Shown: in pieces, positions 63,218 through 64,000 of the stretch
How the letters are laid out: each line of letters starts with the position of its first letter
How positions within the stretch are numbered: the first letter of the stretch is position 1
Assembly (NCBI GenBank): GCA_021495925.1
Contig: JAKEKT010000005.1
Coordinates: 496,001-560,000, forward strand
Length of the DNA stretch: 64,000 nt
Source: Diplodia intermedia
Taxonomy: Eukaryota; Ascomycota; Dothideomycetes; Botryosphaeriales; Botryosphaeriaceae
Direction of reading: 5' to 3'
Made by a program: the position numbers and the translations under genes
Notes under the pieces: model-generated
Databases searched by the model: none
Seen by the model: only the letters and a program-made list of their open reading frames with translations
Told to the model about the DNA's origin: nothing

Positions 63218-64000
63218 TCTGGTGGTGGTCGATCTTGGAGGGATTCGAGAAGATCTACTGCCAGCGGAAAGAAAGCTTTGCGGGGGCTGTACAAGTAAGA
63301 AGAAAGAGTTGGGGAGTGGGCGAGCAAGATCTTTAGGCACCCCGGAGATTCAGGGTCCAGCTTCGTTCACGTGCCGGAGATGCTTCACGCGGTCGCGCAG
63401 TGGGTGTTTCCCGGAAACAGCAGGCGCGTGGAAGCAAGGCCCGGTCTCTTCCAGCTTCCCCACCACAAGCTGAACTCTGGCACGTGGGTGGATGCATCTC
63501 AATCACTAGACCTTCAATCAAGTCAATGAGCAATCACAGGATACTTTCCCACCTCCACGGGGTATTTCTCCACATTTTCCGTCAAGCCACGGGACGGTCG
63601 CAGGGTTTCGCCAACACACAGATCAGAAGAACAATGAATAGAACAGGGAATAGCGCGACAATTGATTGCAGCGACAAATTGGCCAATTCTCCCACGTGAC
63701 CCGTTCGGAGAAGTCGCGTGTTGAGCTGATGAAGTGAAGAAGTGAAGGAAGGGATCACTTGCTAGACGAAGTGACATGACGTAAGTTGCCTTCGCGACAG
63801 ACGCGGTATGCATTCGCTGTTGATACACTCTTACATGGGCAGTTGAATCCAACAGCTGGACGAAAATGGGTGCGCGCAAGCCCGTCCGGATATTGGATTC
63901 AACTGCCCACGTGTGAGGAGTGTGGTGTCCTGAGTGGAGCTTAGCACATTTGGATTTTCCGTAACCTGCTGTGCCATTGCGTATTCTTGAGAAAGTGGTA
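63218..64000. other. Right edge, promoter of Myb-like gene
   Basis: No protein gene supported in the last 780 bp. The part near 63218-63400 is the leader and promoter of the Myb-like gene. An inverted repeat lies near the end. Confidence 0.5.
63836..63909. repeat. 17-bp inverted repeat with 40-bp loop
   Basis: TGGGCAGTTGAATCCAA at 63836-63852 is repeated in inverse orientation at 63893-63909, with 40 bp between. It may be a small foldback element or the end of a longer repeat cut by the window edge. Confidence 0.7.

Overview
The window is nuclear DNA of a filamentous ascomycete (Pezizomycotina). It has short GT-AG introns (mostly 48-130 nt), an assimilatory nitrate and nitrite reductase pair, a HET-C2-type glycolipid transfer protein and a Medusa-type developmental regulator. 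The class is probably Dothideomycetes, but that is inference from overall impression. Protein genes are spliced below by reading GT-AG junctions that restore conserved protein families. In each spliced entry, start and end span the first to last coding base and the exons are listed in the evidence.

Layout: 1-967 holds nothing I can support. eIF5A (minus) and VPS52 (plus) form a divergent pair at 1-4.3 kb. At 5.2-6.9 kb are an NmrA-like NAD(P)-binding protein and a 46-residue cysteine-rich microprotein, followed by a small TA-flanked inverted-repeat element (a MITE). EAF7 (NuA4 subunit) lies at 7.8-9.1 kb. A glycolipid transfer protein (minus) and a tartrate-dehydrogenase-like enzyme (plus) are divergent at 9.6-12.2 kb. 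IMP2 (mitochondrial inner-membrane peptidase) is at 12.9-13.6 kb. An MCH1-like MFS transporter (minus) and TMS1/SERINC (plus) are divergent at 15.4-19.4 kb.

From 19.4 to 34.4 kb the only gene I can support is medA (23.4-25.7 kb, minus). It has about 4 kb of gene-free DNA on its 3' side and about 8.7 kb on its 5' side. The 5' stretch is very GC-rich as far as about 30 kb and then visibly more AT-rich. A disordered protein with a CRIB-like motif follows at 34.4-36.2 kb, then another gene-free stretch. A DUF300/TMEM184 (Hfl1-like) gene (minus) and the intronless 3,289-codon CSF1 bridge-like lipid-transfer protein (plus) form a further divergent pair at 38.8-51.5 kb.

The right end carries an intron-containing tRNA-Leu(AAG). 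It also carries the nitrate-assimilation genes niiA and niaD, both on the minus strand in head-to-tail order, with GATA and NirA-like sites upstream of niiA. The last gene is a Myb/SANT-like protein. NiaD reduces nitrate to nitrite and NiiA reduces nitrite to ammonium; no nitrate transporter gene lies beside them here. Several genes concern membranes and lipids (VPS52, GLTP, TMS1, Hfl1-like, CSF1), but nothing in the sequence shows that they are co-regulated.

I found no clearly undescribed multi-gene system. The best candidates for new biology are the microprotein, the MITE upstream of EAF7, the large gene-free surroundings of medA, the VPS52 upstream ORF whose stop overlaps the start codon, and the CRIB-like protein with a possible cysteine-rich N-terminus.
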